The notes under the pieces are model-generated. The model ran no database searches and was not told the origin of the DNA. It saw only the letters and a program-made list of their open reading frames with translations. From Nannocystis punicea (GTDB lineage Bacteria > Myxococcota_A > Polyangia > Nannocystales > Nannocystaceae), in the NCBI RefSeq assembly GCF_026965555.1, contig NZ_CP114040.1, positions 11,300,001 through 11,364,000 of the forward strand: a DNA stretch of 64,000 nt. Direction: 5' to 3'. The position numbers and the translations under genes were made by a program. Positions 1 through 8,619 of this stretch are shown here, piece after piece; the first letter of the stretch is position 1, and each line of letters starts with the position of its first letter.

Positions 1-134
1 AGCGCCGGCCGACAAGGAAGAAGAGCGCCCGCCGGCGCGGACGTCCTTGAACGGTCCGCACCGTCGAGCGCACGGCGATGCGGCGAGAGCCACGACCCGG
101 TCCTCCGGACCTGCGCGCCTTCGCGAGCAATCGG

Positions 135-184
135 CGCTCGCCGCAGCCAGCGAGCGCTCGCCGCAGCCAGCGAGCGCTCGCCGC
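135..184. repeat. 20-bp tandem repeat, 2.5 copies
   Basis: The unit CGCTCGCCGCAGCCAGCGAG occurs at 135-154 and 155-174, and its first ten bases recur at 175-184. It lies in the non-coding stretch 1-303 downstream of rplQ. Apart from this repeat and the rplQ terminator I see nothing recognisable in that stretch. Confidence 0.9.
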
Positions 185-237
185 CGAGCCGTCCGCCCGG
201 CGCATCGAACCTCTGCGAGCTTCACCGCGACCCAAAG

Positions 238-265
238 CAAAAGGCCCGCGCTGGAGCGCGGGCCT
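238..265 (-). terminator. intrinsic terminator of the alpha operon, after rplQ
   Basis: On the minus strand a perfect 10-bp GC-rich stem (AGGCCCGCGC / GCGCGGGCCT, 4-base loop) is followed at once by TTTTGCTTT. It lies 39 bases beyond the rplQ stop and would end the ribosomal protein transcript. Confidence 0.85.
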
Positions 266-303
266 CGTTGCTCGGAGCTCAGCGGCCGTGCGGCCGCCGA
301 GGC

Positions 304-783
304 TCAGTCGGCGGCCGACTCGGAGCCGGTCGCCGACGCGCCGCCGGCGGCCGACGGAGCGGCGGAGGGCAGCTTGAAGGTGACGAGCTCGAGGATCGCC
401 ATCGGGGCGGCGTCACCGGGGCGGGTGCCGACCTTGAGGATCCGCGTGTAACCGCCGGGGCGGCCGCGGAGCTGCGGGGCGATGTCGGTGAACAGCTTGT
501 GCAGCGCGGCGCGGGACCGGACCATGCGGCCGGCCATGCGGAGAGCGTGCACGTACTTGCCCTGCTCGGCCGCGGAGCGCTGCTCCTTCGGCTTGGTGAG
601 CAGGTCACCGAGGCGGAGGGCCGTGGTGATCGTGCGCTCGGCCAGGCGGCGGAGCTCCTTGGCCTTCGGCTCGGTGGTGGTGATGCGCTGGTGCTCGAGC
701 AGCGACGTGACCATGTTGCGGAACATGGCGCGTCGGTGCGACGAGCTGCGGCTGAACTTGCGGCCAGCGTTCTGGTGGCGCAT
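304..783 (-). CDS. rplQ: 50S ribosomal protein L17
   Basis: Large-subunit protein L17, a late-assembly protein near the exit tunnel. The N-terminus begins MRHQNAGRKFSRSSSHRRAM, the signature of the family, and homology continues to about residue 138. At 159 residues it is longer than the usual 117-130 because of a Ser/Ala/Gly-rich acidic tail (about 139-159) that looks unstructured. It is the last gene of the alpha operon, 6 bp after rpoA, and is followed by a clear terminator. Identification is certain; the role of the tail is unknown. Confidence 0.97.
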   Translation of the reverse strand: MRHQNAGRKFSRSSSHRRAMFRNMVTSLLEHQRITTTEPKAKELRRLAERTITTALRLGDLLTKPKEQRSAAEQGKYVHALRMAGRMVRSRAALHKLFTDIAPQLRGRPGGYTRILKVGTRPGDAAPMAILELVTFKLPSAAPSAAGGASATGSESAAD

Positions 784-789
784 GGCGGA

Positions 790-1803
<1,014 letters not shown>

Positions 1804-1819
1804 TCGTCCCTCCGTGTGG

Positions 1820-2449
1820 TTACTTCGAGTACAGCTCGACGATGAGCTGCTCGTCGATGTCCGCCGAGATGTCCGACCGAGACGGCAGCGCGGTGATCTT
1901 GCCGCGCATGTTCTCCTTGTCGAGATCGATCCACGCCGGCCGCGGGACCCGGTCGACCTGCCCGAGGGCGTCGACGATGCGCTGGATCTTCTTGCTGTTG
2001 TCGCGGACCTCGACGATGTCGCCGGCGCGCACCTGGTAGCTCGGGATGTTGATCCGCTTGCCGTTGACCAGGAAGTGGCCGTGACGCACGAGCTGGCGGG
2101 CCTCGGCGTGGCTCGACGAGAAGCCGCAGCGCAGCGTGACGTTGTCGAGCCGGCGCTCGAGCAGGGCGAGCAGGTTCTCGCCGGTCACGCCCTTCATCCG
2201 CGAGGCGCGGTAGTAGTAGCCGCGGAACTGCTTCTCGAGCAGGCCGTAGATGCGCTTGACCTTCTGCTTCTCGCGCAGCTGCTGGCCGTAGTCGCTCGGG
2301 CGCTTCTTGCGGCCCTGACCGTGCTGACCCGGGGGGTACTGGCGCCGCTCGTAGCCGCACTTGTCGGTGAAGCAACGGTCGCCCTTGAGGAACAGCTTGG
2401 CATCTTCACGCCGGCAGAGCCGGCACACGGGACCGATGTAGCGAGCCAT
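1820..2449 (-). CDS. rpsD: 30S ribosomal protein S4
   Basis: Primary 16S rRNA-binding protein of the 30S body; in E. coli it is also the translational repressor of the alpha operon. It has 209 residues. The N-terminus keeps a zinc-type Cys4 set (C9, C12, C26, C31), so this is the zinc-binding form. An S4 RNA-binding domain follows at about residues 98-160 (RRLDNVTLRCGFSSSHAEAR and on). The gene lies between rpsK (3-bp gap) and rpoA (16-bp gap). Confidence 0.98.
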   Translation of the reverse strand: MARYIGPVCRLCRREDAKLFLKGDRCFTDKCGYERRQYPPGQHGQGRKKRPSDYGQQLREKQKVKRIYGLLEKQFRGYYYRASRMKGVTGENLLALLERRLDNVTLRCGFSSSHAEARQLVRHGHFLVNGKRINIPSYQVRAGDIVEVRDNSKKIQRIVDALGQVDRVPRPAWIDLDKENMRGKITALPSRSDISADIDEQLIVELYSK

Positions 2450-2452
2450 GGT

Positions 2453-2854
2453 TCAGACCCTCCTCCGCTTGGGGGGGCGGCAGCCGTTGTGCGGGATCGG
2501 CGTGACGTCCTTGATCGAGGTGATGCGCAGACCCGCCGACTGCAGGCCGCGCAGCGCCGACTCGCGGCCGGCACCCGGCCCCGACACGCGGACCGAGACG
2601 CTCTGCATGCCGTGGTCCTGGGCCTTGCGCGCCGCGTCGTCGGCCGCCAGCTGAGCGGCGAACGGCGTCGACTTGCGCGAGCCCTTGAAGCCACGCACAC
2701 CCGCCGAGGCCCACGCGATGGTGTTGCCGTTGACGTCGGTGATGGTGATGAGCGTGTTGTTGAAGGTCGAGTTGATGTAGACCACGCCGGTCGCGACGTT
2801 CTTCTTGACGCGACGCTTGGCCTTGCCCTTGTCGTCTGCCTTGGTAGTGGCCAT
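2453..2854 (-). CDS. rpsK: 30S ribosomal protein S11
   Basis: Platform protein of the 30S subunit near the mRNA exit, where it helps form the Shine-Dalgarno cleft. It has 133 residues with a short lysine-rich N-terminal extension. The conserved core includes GVVYINSTFNNTLIT and the C-terminal DVTPIPHNGCRPPKRRRV. It is tightly packed between rpsM (3-bp gap) and rpsD, so all three are surely cotranscribed. Confidence 0.98.
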   Translation of the reverse strand: MATTKADDKGKAKRRVKKNVATGVVYINSTFNNTLITITDVNGNTIAWASAGVRGFKGSRKSTPFAAQLAADDAARKAQDHGMQSVSVRVSGPGAGRESALRGLQSAGLRITSIKDVTPIPHNGCRPPKRRRV

Positions 2855-2857
2855 GGC

Positions 2858-3232
2858 TCAGACCTTCCTCTTGGCCGCCACAGTGCCCCGCTTGGGGCCC
2901 TTGCGCGTGCGGGCGTTGGTGTGGGTGCGCTGGCCACGGACCGGCAGGCCGCGGCGGTGACGGAGGCCGCGGTAGCAGCCAAGGTCCATCAGGCGCTTGA
3001 TGTTCATCTGGACGTCGCGGCGGAGGTCACCCTCGACCTTGAGGTCGCTCTCGATGACACTGCGGATCGACGCGAGTTGATCGTCGGTCAGGTCGTCGGT
3101 GCGGATCGCCGCGCCCACGCCGGACTTGTCGAGGATCTTCTGTGCCGTCACGCGGCCGATGCCGTAGATGTAGGTGAGCGCGATCTCGATGCGCTTGTTT
3201 CGGGGCAGGTCGACCCCTGCAATGCGTGCCAT
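2858..3232 (-). CDS. rpsM: 30S ribosomal protein S13
   Basis: Head protein of the 30S subunit that forms bridges to the 50S subunit and touches the P-site tRNA. It has 124 residues and begins MARIAGVDLPRNKRIEIALT. It carries the helix-two-turn-helix region and the RGLRHRRGLPVRGQRTHTNARTR tail motif, ending in a basic Lys-rich tail. It is the first gene of the rpsM-rpsK-rpsD-rpoA-rplQ run and directly follows rpmJ. Confidence 0.98.
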   Translation of the reverse strand: MARIAGVDLPRNKRIEIALTYIYGIGRVTAQKILDKSGVGAAIRTDDLTDDQLASIRSVIESDLKVEGDLRRDVQMNIKRLMDLGCYRGLRHRRGLPVRGQRTHTNARTRKGPKRGTVAAKRKV

Positions 3233-3242
3233 GGTGGTCCTC

Positions 3243-3356
3243 CTAGCCCTGCCGCTGCTTGTGCTTGGGGTTGTCGCAGATCACCCGCACGACACCTTTG
3301 CGGCGGATGACCTTGCACTTGTCGCAGATCTTTCGAACGCTGGCTCTGACTTTCAT
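3243..3356 (-). CDS. rpmJ: 50S ribosomal protein L36
   Basis: Smallest large-subunit protein, 37 residues. It reads MKVRASVRKICDKCKVIRRK and onward with a zinc-binding set C11, C14, C27 and H32, so it is the zinc-containing form. Its position between infA and rpsM is the classical one. The ATG start follows a GAGGAAC sequence six bases upstream on the minus strand. Confidence 0.96.
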   Translation of the reverse strand: MKVRASVRKICDKCKVIRRKGVVRVICDNPKHKQRQG

Positions 3357-3380
3357 TGTTCCTCTTGCGAAGGCTGCGGC

Positions 3381-3614
3381 TCAGGGCTGGCGGAGTGCGA
3401 GCCCGGTGATGACACCGCGACCTGGATCGAGACTGGCCCTGCGGACCAGCACACGCTGCCCCGTCCGTACGTGCACACCGAGGCGCCGCGCCTCCGCGGA
3501 CAAGCTGGCCGTGAGGACAGCTTGCGTCGGCTGCTCGGCTTCGAGGCGGTACAGCTGCTGGGGCAACTCAGCGACCACTGTGGCCTCGAAGGTGTCGGCG
3601 TGCGGATGATTCAC
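3381..3614 (-). CDS. infA: divergent translation initiation factor IF-1
   Basis: IF-1 occupies the ribosomal A site during initiation and cooperates with IF-2 and IF-3. This 77-residue protein has the right size, the right place (between secY and rpmJ) and a recognisable IF-1/S1-type OB-fold frame. Residues around TVVAELPQQLYRLE match the first strand pair, and GQRVLVRRASLDPGRGVITG matches the conserved end of the family. The middle, normally GHIS-K-RK-IRI, is replaced by TASLSAEARRLGVHVRT, so it is clearly divergent. I chose the GTG at 3614, with AAGG nine bases upstream; an ATG at 3686 would add 24 non-homologous residues. Another, canonical infA elsewhere in the genome is possible. Confidence 0.8.
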   Translation of the reverse strand: MNHPHADTFEATVVAELPQQLYRLEAEQPTQAVLTASLSAEARRLGVHVRTGQRVLVRRASLDPGRGVITGLALRQP

Positions 3615-3663
3615 AGATGAGACCTTGGCCCGACGGGCCCTGTTGACCCGAGGGGTCGCTCGA

Positions 3664-3717
3664 CTCGGTCTCGGCAGACCGAGCAATACTTAAGCTCAAG
3701 GACCCCCAGGGGGGGTC
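3664..3717 (-). other. two hairpins in the secY-infA spacer
   Basis: The 182-bp spacer between secY and infA contains two perfect stems: CTCGGTCT/AGACCGAG (3664-3683) and GACCCCC/GGGGGTC (3701-3717). A TTGACC sequence lies just 5' of the second stem on the minus strand, with no good -10 at the right spacing. The region could attenuate or restart transcription ahead of infA-rpmJ-alpha operon genes. Adk and map, which often sit here, are absent. Confidence 0.5.
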
Positions 3718-3796
3718 AAGGAAGGGCGAAAAGGTGGCAAAAAGGCCGGCGATAGTCCAGACCGGCACCAGACCGGCGCGTGCGGCTCCGTGTGAG

Positions 3797-5113
3797 TTAG
3801 CCCCGGCGCCCGCGGATCCGCGGACCGCCAGGACCCGCAAACCCTTCGTACGAACGGGTCACCAGGTGACTCTCGATCTGCTGTGCAGTGTCGAGGGCGA
3901 CGCCGACGACGATCAGCAGCGAAGTGCCGCCATAGTAGAACGGGACGTTGAATTTGGTCTGCAGCAGGGTCGGCAGGACGCAGACCGCCGCGATGTACCA
4001 GGCGCCCGCGAAGGTGAGGCGCGTGAGGATGAAGTCGATGTACTCGGCCGTCCGCTTGCCAGGACGGATCCCGGGGATCGACGCGTTCTGCTTCTTCAAG
4101 TTGTCGGCCACGTCGACCGGGTTGAACTGCAGCGACGTGTAGAAGAACGTGAAGAAGATCACGAGCCCGACGAAGGCGGTGAGGTACAGCCAGCCGTCGT
4201 AGCGCAGGGCGTTGGAGAACCACTGCATCGACGAGCTGCCGGTCATGCCCGCGATCTGGCTCGGGAACATGAGGATCGAGCTGGCGAAGATCGGCGGGAT
4301 GACGCCGGCGCTGTTGAGGCGCAGCGGCAGGTAGTTGGCGTTGCCGCCGAACATCTGCCGCCCGACCACACGTTTGGCGTACTGGACCTGGATCCGCCGC
4401 TGGCCGCGCTCCATGATCACGACGAAGGCGATCACCGCGACGACCAATGCGCCGAGGATGGCGATGAACATCGGCCCGAAGTTCTCGGGATCGTCCTGGG
4501 TCTTCTGCCACAGCTGGTACAGCGCGACCGGGAGGTCGGCGACGATGCCGGCGAAGATGATGAGCGAGATCCCGTTGCCGATGCCCTTCTCGGTGATCTG
4601 CTCGCCCAACCACATGATGAAGCATGTCCCTGCGGTCAGGGTCAGGATCGTCATCAAGCGGAACGGCAAGCCCGGGTCGAGCACCAGCGTCTGCCCCGGA
4701 GCGTTCTGCGACTCGAGCCAGGTGGCCATGAACCAGCCCTGGACCACCGACAGGAACACGGTGCCGTAGCGGCTGTACTGGTTGATCTTCCGCCGCCCGG
4801 TCTCGCCCTCCTTGCTGAGCATCTCCAGCCGCGGAATGACCGCGGTCATCAGCTGCATGATGATGCTGGCGCTGATGTACGGCATGATGCCGAGCGCGAA
4901 GACGGACAGGTTGCTCAGCGCGCCGCCGCTGAACATGTTCAGATAGCCGAGGAAGCCGCCCGCGCCCTGGCGGACGATGTCGTCCATCACGGTACGGTCG
5001 ACGCCGGGCACGGCCACGAACACGCCGAAGCGATAGACAGCCAGCATCGCCAGCGTGAAAAGCACACGCTTGCGCAGCTCCGGCAGCTTGAAGATGTTGA
5101 TGATGACACCCAT
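3797..5113 (-). CDS. secY: protein translocase subunit SecY
   Basis: Central pore of the Sec translocon in the inner membrane, working with SecE (encoded at 30521-30949) and SecG. It has 438 residues and ten hydrophobic segments in the usual pattern. Family landmarks are the N-terminal NIFKLPELRKRVLFTLAML, the plug region after the first helix, GIMPYISASIIMQL, and GIGNGISLIIFAGI. The C-terminus (GGPRIRGRRG) is short and basic. It is the last gene of the spc operon and is separated from rplO by 237 bp that include a strong hairpin. Confidence 0.98.
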   Translation of the reverse strand: MGVIINIFKLPELRKRVLFTLAMLAVYRFGVFVAVPGVDRTVMDDIVRQGAGGFLGYLNMFSGGALSNLSVFALGIMPYISASIIMQLMTAVIPRLEMLSKEGETGRRKINQYSRYGTVFLSVVQGWFMATWLESQNAPGQTLVLDPGLPFRLMTILTLTAGTCFIMWLGEQITEKGIGNGISLIIFAGIVADLPVALYQLWQKTQDDPENFGPMFIAILGALVVAVIAFVVIMERGQRRIQVQYAKRVVGRQMFGGNANYLPLRLNSAGVIPPIFASSILMFPSQIAGMTGSSSMQWFSNALRYDGWLYLTAFVGLVIFFTFFYTSLQFNPVDVADNLKKQNASIPGIRPGKRTAEYIDFILTRLTFAGAWYIAAVCVLPTLLQTKFNVPFYYGGTSLLIVVGVALDTAQQIESHLVTRSYEGFAGPGGPRIRGRRG

Positions 5114-5275
5114 CGGCGTTCCCAGCTTGCCCCTTCTCGTGCCCGATCTGACGACCAGACGGGCGGGCCCTCAGGCCCGGGGGCTACGGCGACAACTTGT
5201 ACCCCATGCCGCCCGGCGCCGCAGCCGGCTCGGCAACGAACTTCGGCCGGGCCCCTCACGGAGCCCGGCCGACGC

Positions 5276-5320
5276 ACGAAAGGCCGCGCACCCGGTGACC
5301 GGTATCACGGTGCGCGGCCT
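5276..5320 (-). terminator. hairpin with short T-run between rplO and secY
   Basis: A 12-bp perfect stem (AGGCCGCGCACC / GGTGCGCGGCCT, 5281-5320, 16-base loop) is followed on the minus strand by TTTCGT. It lies 31 bases after the rplO stop inside an otherwise tight operon, so it may be a partial terminator or processing site setting the SecY:ribosome ratio. The rest of the 237-bp spacer shows no gene. Confidence 0.55.
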
Positions 5321-5350
5321 GCCGACCCGAGCGGCCAGACGGAGGACCTG

Positions 5351-5815
5351 TCAACCCTCGGCGGGCGCCGCGGGCTCCTGGATGGAGCCGCCGGCCGCCT
5401 CGACCTTCTGACGGGCCGACTCGCTGACCTTGGCGACGTTGATCTTGAGCGCGGTCTTGAGCTCGCCAGTGCCGAGCAGCTTGACCTGCTTGACCCGCTT
5501 CGGGACCAGGCGCTTGGCCCGCAAGGTCTCGAGCGAGACCTCTTCGCCGGCGGCGAACTTGCCCTCGAGCAGGCCGACGTTGACGCCGTGGTACTCGTCG
5601 CGGTTCAGGCTGATGAAGCCCCGCTTCGGCACGCGGCGCTGGAGCGGGTTCTGACCGCCCTCGAAGTGGTCGGGCATCTGGTTGTGACGCGCGAGCTGAC
5701 CCTTGACGCCGCGGGTCGAGGTCTTGCCGCGACGCGAACCGATACCGCGACCGACGCGCTTGCGACGCTTGCGGGCGCCGGCCGGCGGCTGCAGAGTTTC
5801 AAGTGTAGTACCCAT
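5351..5815 (-). CDS. rplO: 50S ribosomal protein L15
   Basis: Late-assembly protein of the 50S subunit. It has 154 residues. The N-terminal extension is basic and glycine-rich (KRRKRVGRGIGSRRGKTSTR), as usual, and threads into the rRNA. The globular part includes RRVPKRGFISLNRDEYHGVN. A short Pro/Ala tail closes it. It follows rpmD by 28 bp. Confidence 0.97.
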   Translation of the reverse strand: MGTTLETLQPPAGARKRRKRVGRGIGSRRGKTSTRGVKGQLARHNQMPDHFEGGQNPLQRRVPKRGFISLNRDEYHGVNVGLLEGKFAAGEEVSLETLRAKRLVPKRVKQVKLLGTGELKTALKINVAKVSESARQKVEAAGGSIQEPAAPAEG

Positions 5816-5843
5816 TTGGGATGTCCCCTTCGGCCGTATCGGC

Positions 5844-6032
5844 TTACTCGTCGGCCGGCTCGACGGCGACGAGGTGTTGGATCTTCCGGATCATGCCGCG
5901 GATCGACGGCGAGTCTTCGAGCACCCGCGAGTGATGCAGGTGGCGCAGGCCGAGGCCGCGGACAGTGTCCTTCTGCGACTGCTCGCGGTGGATCGGGCTG
6001 CGGACGAGGGTCACTTTGAGCTTGAGGGCCAT
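5844..6032 (-). CDS. rpmD: 50S ribosomal protein L30
   Basis: Small 50S protein, 62 residues, with the L30 ferredoxin-like fold. The N-terminal strand LKLKVTLVRSPIHREQSQKD and the central GLRHLHHSRVLEDSPSIRGM are diagnostic. It sits 10 bp after rpsE, the standard spc operon position. Some bacteria lack this gene; here it is intact. Confidence 0.96.
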   Translation of the reverse strand: MALKLKVTLVRSPIHREQSQKDTVRGLGLRHLHHSRVLEDSPSIRGMIRKIQHLVAVEPADE

Positions 6033-6042
6033 GGCTGTGCTC

Positions 6043-6540
6043 CTACTGAGTAAGCTCGGCCACCGCGAGGCCGCGGCGACGCGACACCGACTCCGGCGCG
6101 CGCAGCCGCTGGAGCGCGTCCAGCGTCGCGTGGATGACGTTCTGCGGGTTGTTGGTGCCGATGCACTTGCTCAGGATGTCGTGGATGCCCGCGCACTCGA
6201 CGACCGCACGCACCGCGCCGCCGGCGATGACGCCGGTACCCGGCGAGGCCGGCCGCAACAGCACCGTGCCGGCGCCGTGGTGACCGATGACCTCGTGGGG
6301 GATCGTCGCGCCCGCGAGCGGAACCTGGAACAGGTTCTTGCGCGCGAGGTCGTTGGCCTTGCGGATCGCCTCCGGGACCTCCTTGGCCTTGCCGTAGCCG
6401 ATGCCCACCCAGCCGCGCTCGTTGCCGATGACGACCAGCGCGCTGAAGCTGAAGCGCCGGCCGCCCTTGACGACCTTCGCCACGCGGTTGATGTAGACGA
6501 CGCGGTCGACCAGTTCTCCGAGGGATTCGATGTCGATCAT
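6043..6540 (-). CDS. rpsE: 30S ribosomal protein S5
   Basis: Decoding-accuracy protein at the mRNA entry channel. It has 165 residues. The dsRNA-binding-like N-terminal domain contains NRVAKVVKGGRRFSFSALVV, and the C-terminal domain contains PGTGVIAGGAVRAVVECAGI. The loop where E. coli spectinomycin resistance arises (KVVKGG) is wild-type in form. It lies between rplR and rpmD. Confidence 0.98.
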   Translation of the reverse strand: MIDIESLGELVDRVVYINRVAKVVKGGRRFSFSALVVIGNERGWVGIGYGKAKEVPEAIRKANDLARKNLFQVPLAGATIPHEVIGHHGAGTVLLRPASPGTGVIAGGAVRAVVECAGIHDILSKCIGTNNPQNVIHATLDALQRLRAPESVSRRRGLAVAELTQ

Positions 6541-6572
6541 GGTGATTCTCTCAGGACCGAAGGGCCGTGTTG

Positions 6573-6932
6573 CTAGAAGTCGAGCCCACCGGCCCGCGCG
6601 CCGTCGGCCAGAGCCTTGACTCGGCCGTGGTAGATGTAGCCGTTGCGGTCGAACACGACCTTGGTGATGCCTTTGGCCAGGCAGGCCTTGGCGATGGCGG
6701 TGCCGACGAGCTCGGCCAGCTCGCGCTTGGTCTTCTCGCTCTCGGCGGCCACGTCCTTGGCGAGCGACGAAGAGGCGACCAGGGTCGCCGACGTGCTGTC
6801 GTCGATGACCTGGGCGTAGATGTGCTTGGCGCTGCGGAACACCGAGAGGCGCGGGCGCTCCGTGGTGCCGTGGACCCGCTTGCGAATGCTGGCTTTGCGG
6901 CGCAGCCGGATCTGTTCTTTGGGCGAGGGCAT
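6573..6932 (-). CDS. rplR: 50S ribosomal protein L18
   Basis: 5S rRNA-binding protein of the central protuberance, 119 residues. The basic N-terminus (RLRRKASIRKRVHGTTERPR) is followed by the core LSVFRSAKHIYAQVIDD and ends VKALADGARAGGLDF, the family's typical C-terminus. It is located between rplF and rpsE. Confidence 0.98.
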   Translation of the reverse strand: MPSPKEQIRLRRKASIRKRVHGTTERPRLSVFRSAKHIYAQVIDDSTSATLVASSSLAKDVAAESEKTKRELAELVGTAIAKACLAKGITKVVFDRNGYIYHGRVKALADGARAGGLDF

Positions 6933-6953
6933 GGTCGAACTCCCAGCGCGCGG

Positions 6954-7499
6954 CTACTTGCCTTTACCGCGAGCCTTGCCTTCCTTCAGGGTGATTTTCT
7001 CGTTCAGATAACGTACGCCCTTGCCCTTGTAGGGCTCCGGCGGCCGGAAGTTGCGCAGGTCCGAGGCGACCTGGCCGAGCAGGGCCTTGCTGGCCGACTT
7101 GACGTGCAGCTTGCCGTCCTTGTCGACCTCGGCCTTGACCCCCGCGGGCAGCTTGTAGTTGACCGGGTGCGAGAAGCCGAGGGTCAGGTCGACCACGTCA
7201 CCCTTGACCGCGGCGCGGTAACCGACGCCGACGATGTCGAGGGTGCGCGTGAAGCCGACCGAGACGCCGGTCAACATGTTGGCCGTCATCGCCCGCGCGG
7301 TGCCGTGCAGCGCGCGCTCGTCCCCGGACTCGCCGGTGCGGGTGAAGGTGATGCTGTCACCCTCGATCTTGAACTGGATCGCGGCCGGGACCTCGAAGTC
7401 GAGGTTGCCCTGCGGACCCTTGACCGACAGCGTCTGCCCCTTGGCGGTCACGGTGACCCCCTTGGGGATCTTCACTGGAGATTTGCCGATACGACTCAT
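6954..7499 (-). CDS. rplF: 50S ribosomal protein L6
   Basis: Binds the sarcin-ricin region base of 23S rRNA near the factor-binding site. It has 181 residues in two duplicated alpha/beta domains. The start MSRIGKSPVKIPKGV and the C-terminal PEPYKGKGVRYLNEKITLKEGKARGKGK are canonical. It lies between rpsH and rplR. Confidence 0.98.
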   Translation of the reverse strand: MSRIGKSPVKIPKGVTVTAKGQTLSVKGPQGNLDFEVPAAIQFKIEGDSITFTRTGESGDERALHGTARAMTANMLTGVSVGFTRTLDIVGVGYRAAVKGDVVDLTLGFSHPVNYKLPAGVKAEVDKDGKLHVKSASKALLGQVASDLRNFRPPEPYKGKGVRYLNEKITLKEGKARGKGK

Positions 7500-7533
7500 G
7501 GTCTTGTTCCTTCGCGCGCGCCGGCGGTTCGAA

Positions 7534-7929
7534 TCACCACACGCTGCAGATGAGCTCGCCGCCGATGCCCTGACGCCGGGCGGCGCGGTCGGTCATCAAG
7601 CCCCGCGAGGTCGAGACGATCAGGATCCCGAGGCCGTTGTGGACCTTCGGGATGTCCTTGCCGCGCGAGTAGGCGCGCTGGCCGGGGCGGCTGATGCGGC
7701 GCATACCCTCGATGGCGGCCTCTTCGCCCTGGTACTTGAGCTGGACCGACAGCAGGCCCTGCTTGTCGTCGTCTTGCCACGAGAAGTCGGAGATGTACCC
7801 CTCCTCCTTGAGGATCTGGCAGATGCGGAGCTTCTGCTTGGAGCCGGGCATCGTGCAGCTGGGGTGCTGGGCGTGCTGGGCGTTGCGGATGCGCGCCAGC
7901 ATGTCGGCGATGGGATCAGTCATGGACAT
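7534..7929 (-). CDS. rpsH: 30S ribosomal protein S8
   Basis: Primary 16S rRNA-binding protein; in E. coli it represses the spc operon by binding its mRNA. It has 131 residues beginning MSMTDPIADMLARIRNAQ (initiation at the second Met is also possible) and ending with the family motif STSRGLMTDRAARRQGIGGE. The gene directly upstream is rplE, only 15 bp away, so the usual rpsN (S14) gene is missing from this junction. Confidence 0.98.
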   Translation of the reverse strand: MSMTDPIADMLARIRNAQHAQHPSCTMPGSKQKLRICQILKEEGYISDFSWQDDDKQGLLSVQLKYQGEEAAIEGMRRISRPGQRAYSRGKDIPKVHNGLGILIVSTSRGLMTDRAARRQGIGGELICSVW

Positions 7930-7944
7930 GGTTGCGACTCCTCC

Positions 7945-8604
7945 TTAGGCGCGCCGGAACGGCATCCCCAGCTTCTCAAGCAGGGCCCGACCCTCGTCGT
8001 CGGTGCCCGCCGAGGTGTGAATGCAGATGTTCATGCCCGGCACCTTGTCGAGCTTGTCGATATCGACCTCGGGGAAGATCAAGACTTCCTTCACGCCGAG
8101 GGTGAAGTTGCCGCGGCCGTCGAAGGCCTTGCGGCTGACGCCGCGGAAGTCACGGGTACGCGGGAGCGCGATCGTCAACAGACGGTCGAGGAACTCCCAC
8201 ATGACGTTGCCGCGCAGCGTCACCATGCAACCGATCTTCATCCCCTCGCGGAGCTTGAAGGTGGCGATCGACTTCTTGGCGCGCGTCACCACCGGCCGCT
8301 GACCGGTGATGTTGCCGAGCACCTCGAACGCCTGCTCGAGCAGCTTCGGCTGGCGAATCGCCTCGCCGAGGCCGATGTTGAGCACGACCTTCTCGACCCT
8401 CGGTACATTGAGGACGTTCTTGTAGCCGAACTCGCTGACGAGCGCGGGCTTGGCGACCTCGCTGTACTTCTGGACGAGCCGGGGGACGTACCCCTCCTCG
8501 CGCTTGAGCGGCTCCTCCTGGACCCGCTGGAACTTGAACCCGAAGCCGGCGGCTTCCTTCTTCTTGGCGGGAGGTGCCCCGCCGGCGCGTGCTGCCTTGG
8601 CCAT
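7945..8604 (-). CDS. rplE: 50S ribosomal protein L5 with N-terminal extension
   Basis: 5S rRNA-binding protein of the central protuberance that contacts the P-site tRNA. The core from about residue 40 (YVPRLVQKYSEVAKPALVSEF) to the end is typical, including NVPRVEKVVLNIGLGEA and TRAKKSIATFKLREG. The 219 residues exceed the usual about 180 because of an Ala/Lys-rich N-terminal extension of roughly 40 residues. The ATG at 8604 lies 15 bp after the rplX stop, so the extension is probably translated. Confidence 0.96.
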   Translation of the reverse strand: MAKAARAGGAPPAKKKEAAGFGFKFQRVQEEPLKREEGYVPRLVQKYSEVAKPALVSEFGYKNVLNVPRVEKVVLNIGLGEAIRQPKLLEQAFEVLGNITGQRPVVTRAKKSIATFKLREGMKIGCMVTLRGNVMWEFLDRLLTIALPRTRDFRGVSRKAFDGRGNFTLGVKEVLIFPEVDIDKLDKVPGMNICIHTSAGTDDEGRALLEKLGMPFRRA

Positions 8605-8619
8605 GACTGCGAATTCCGG

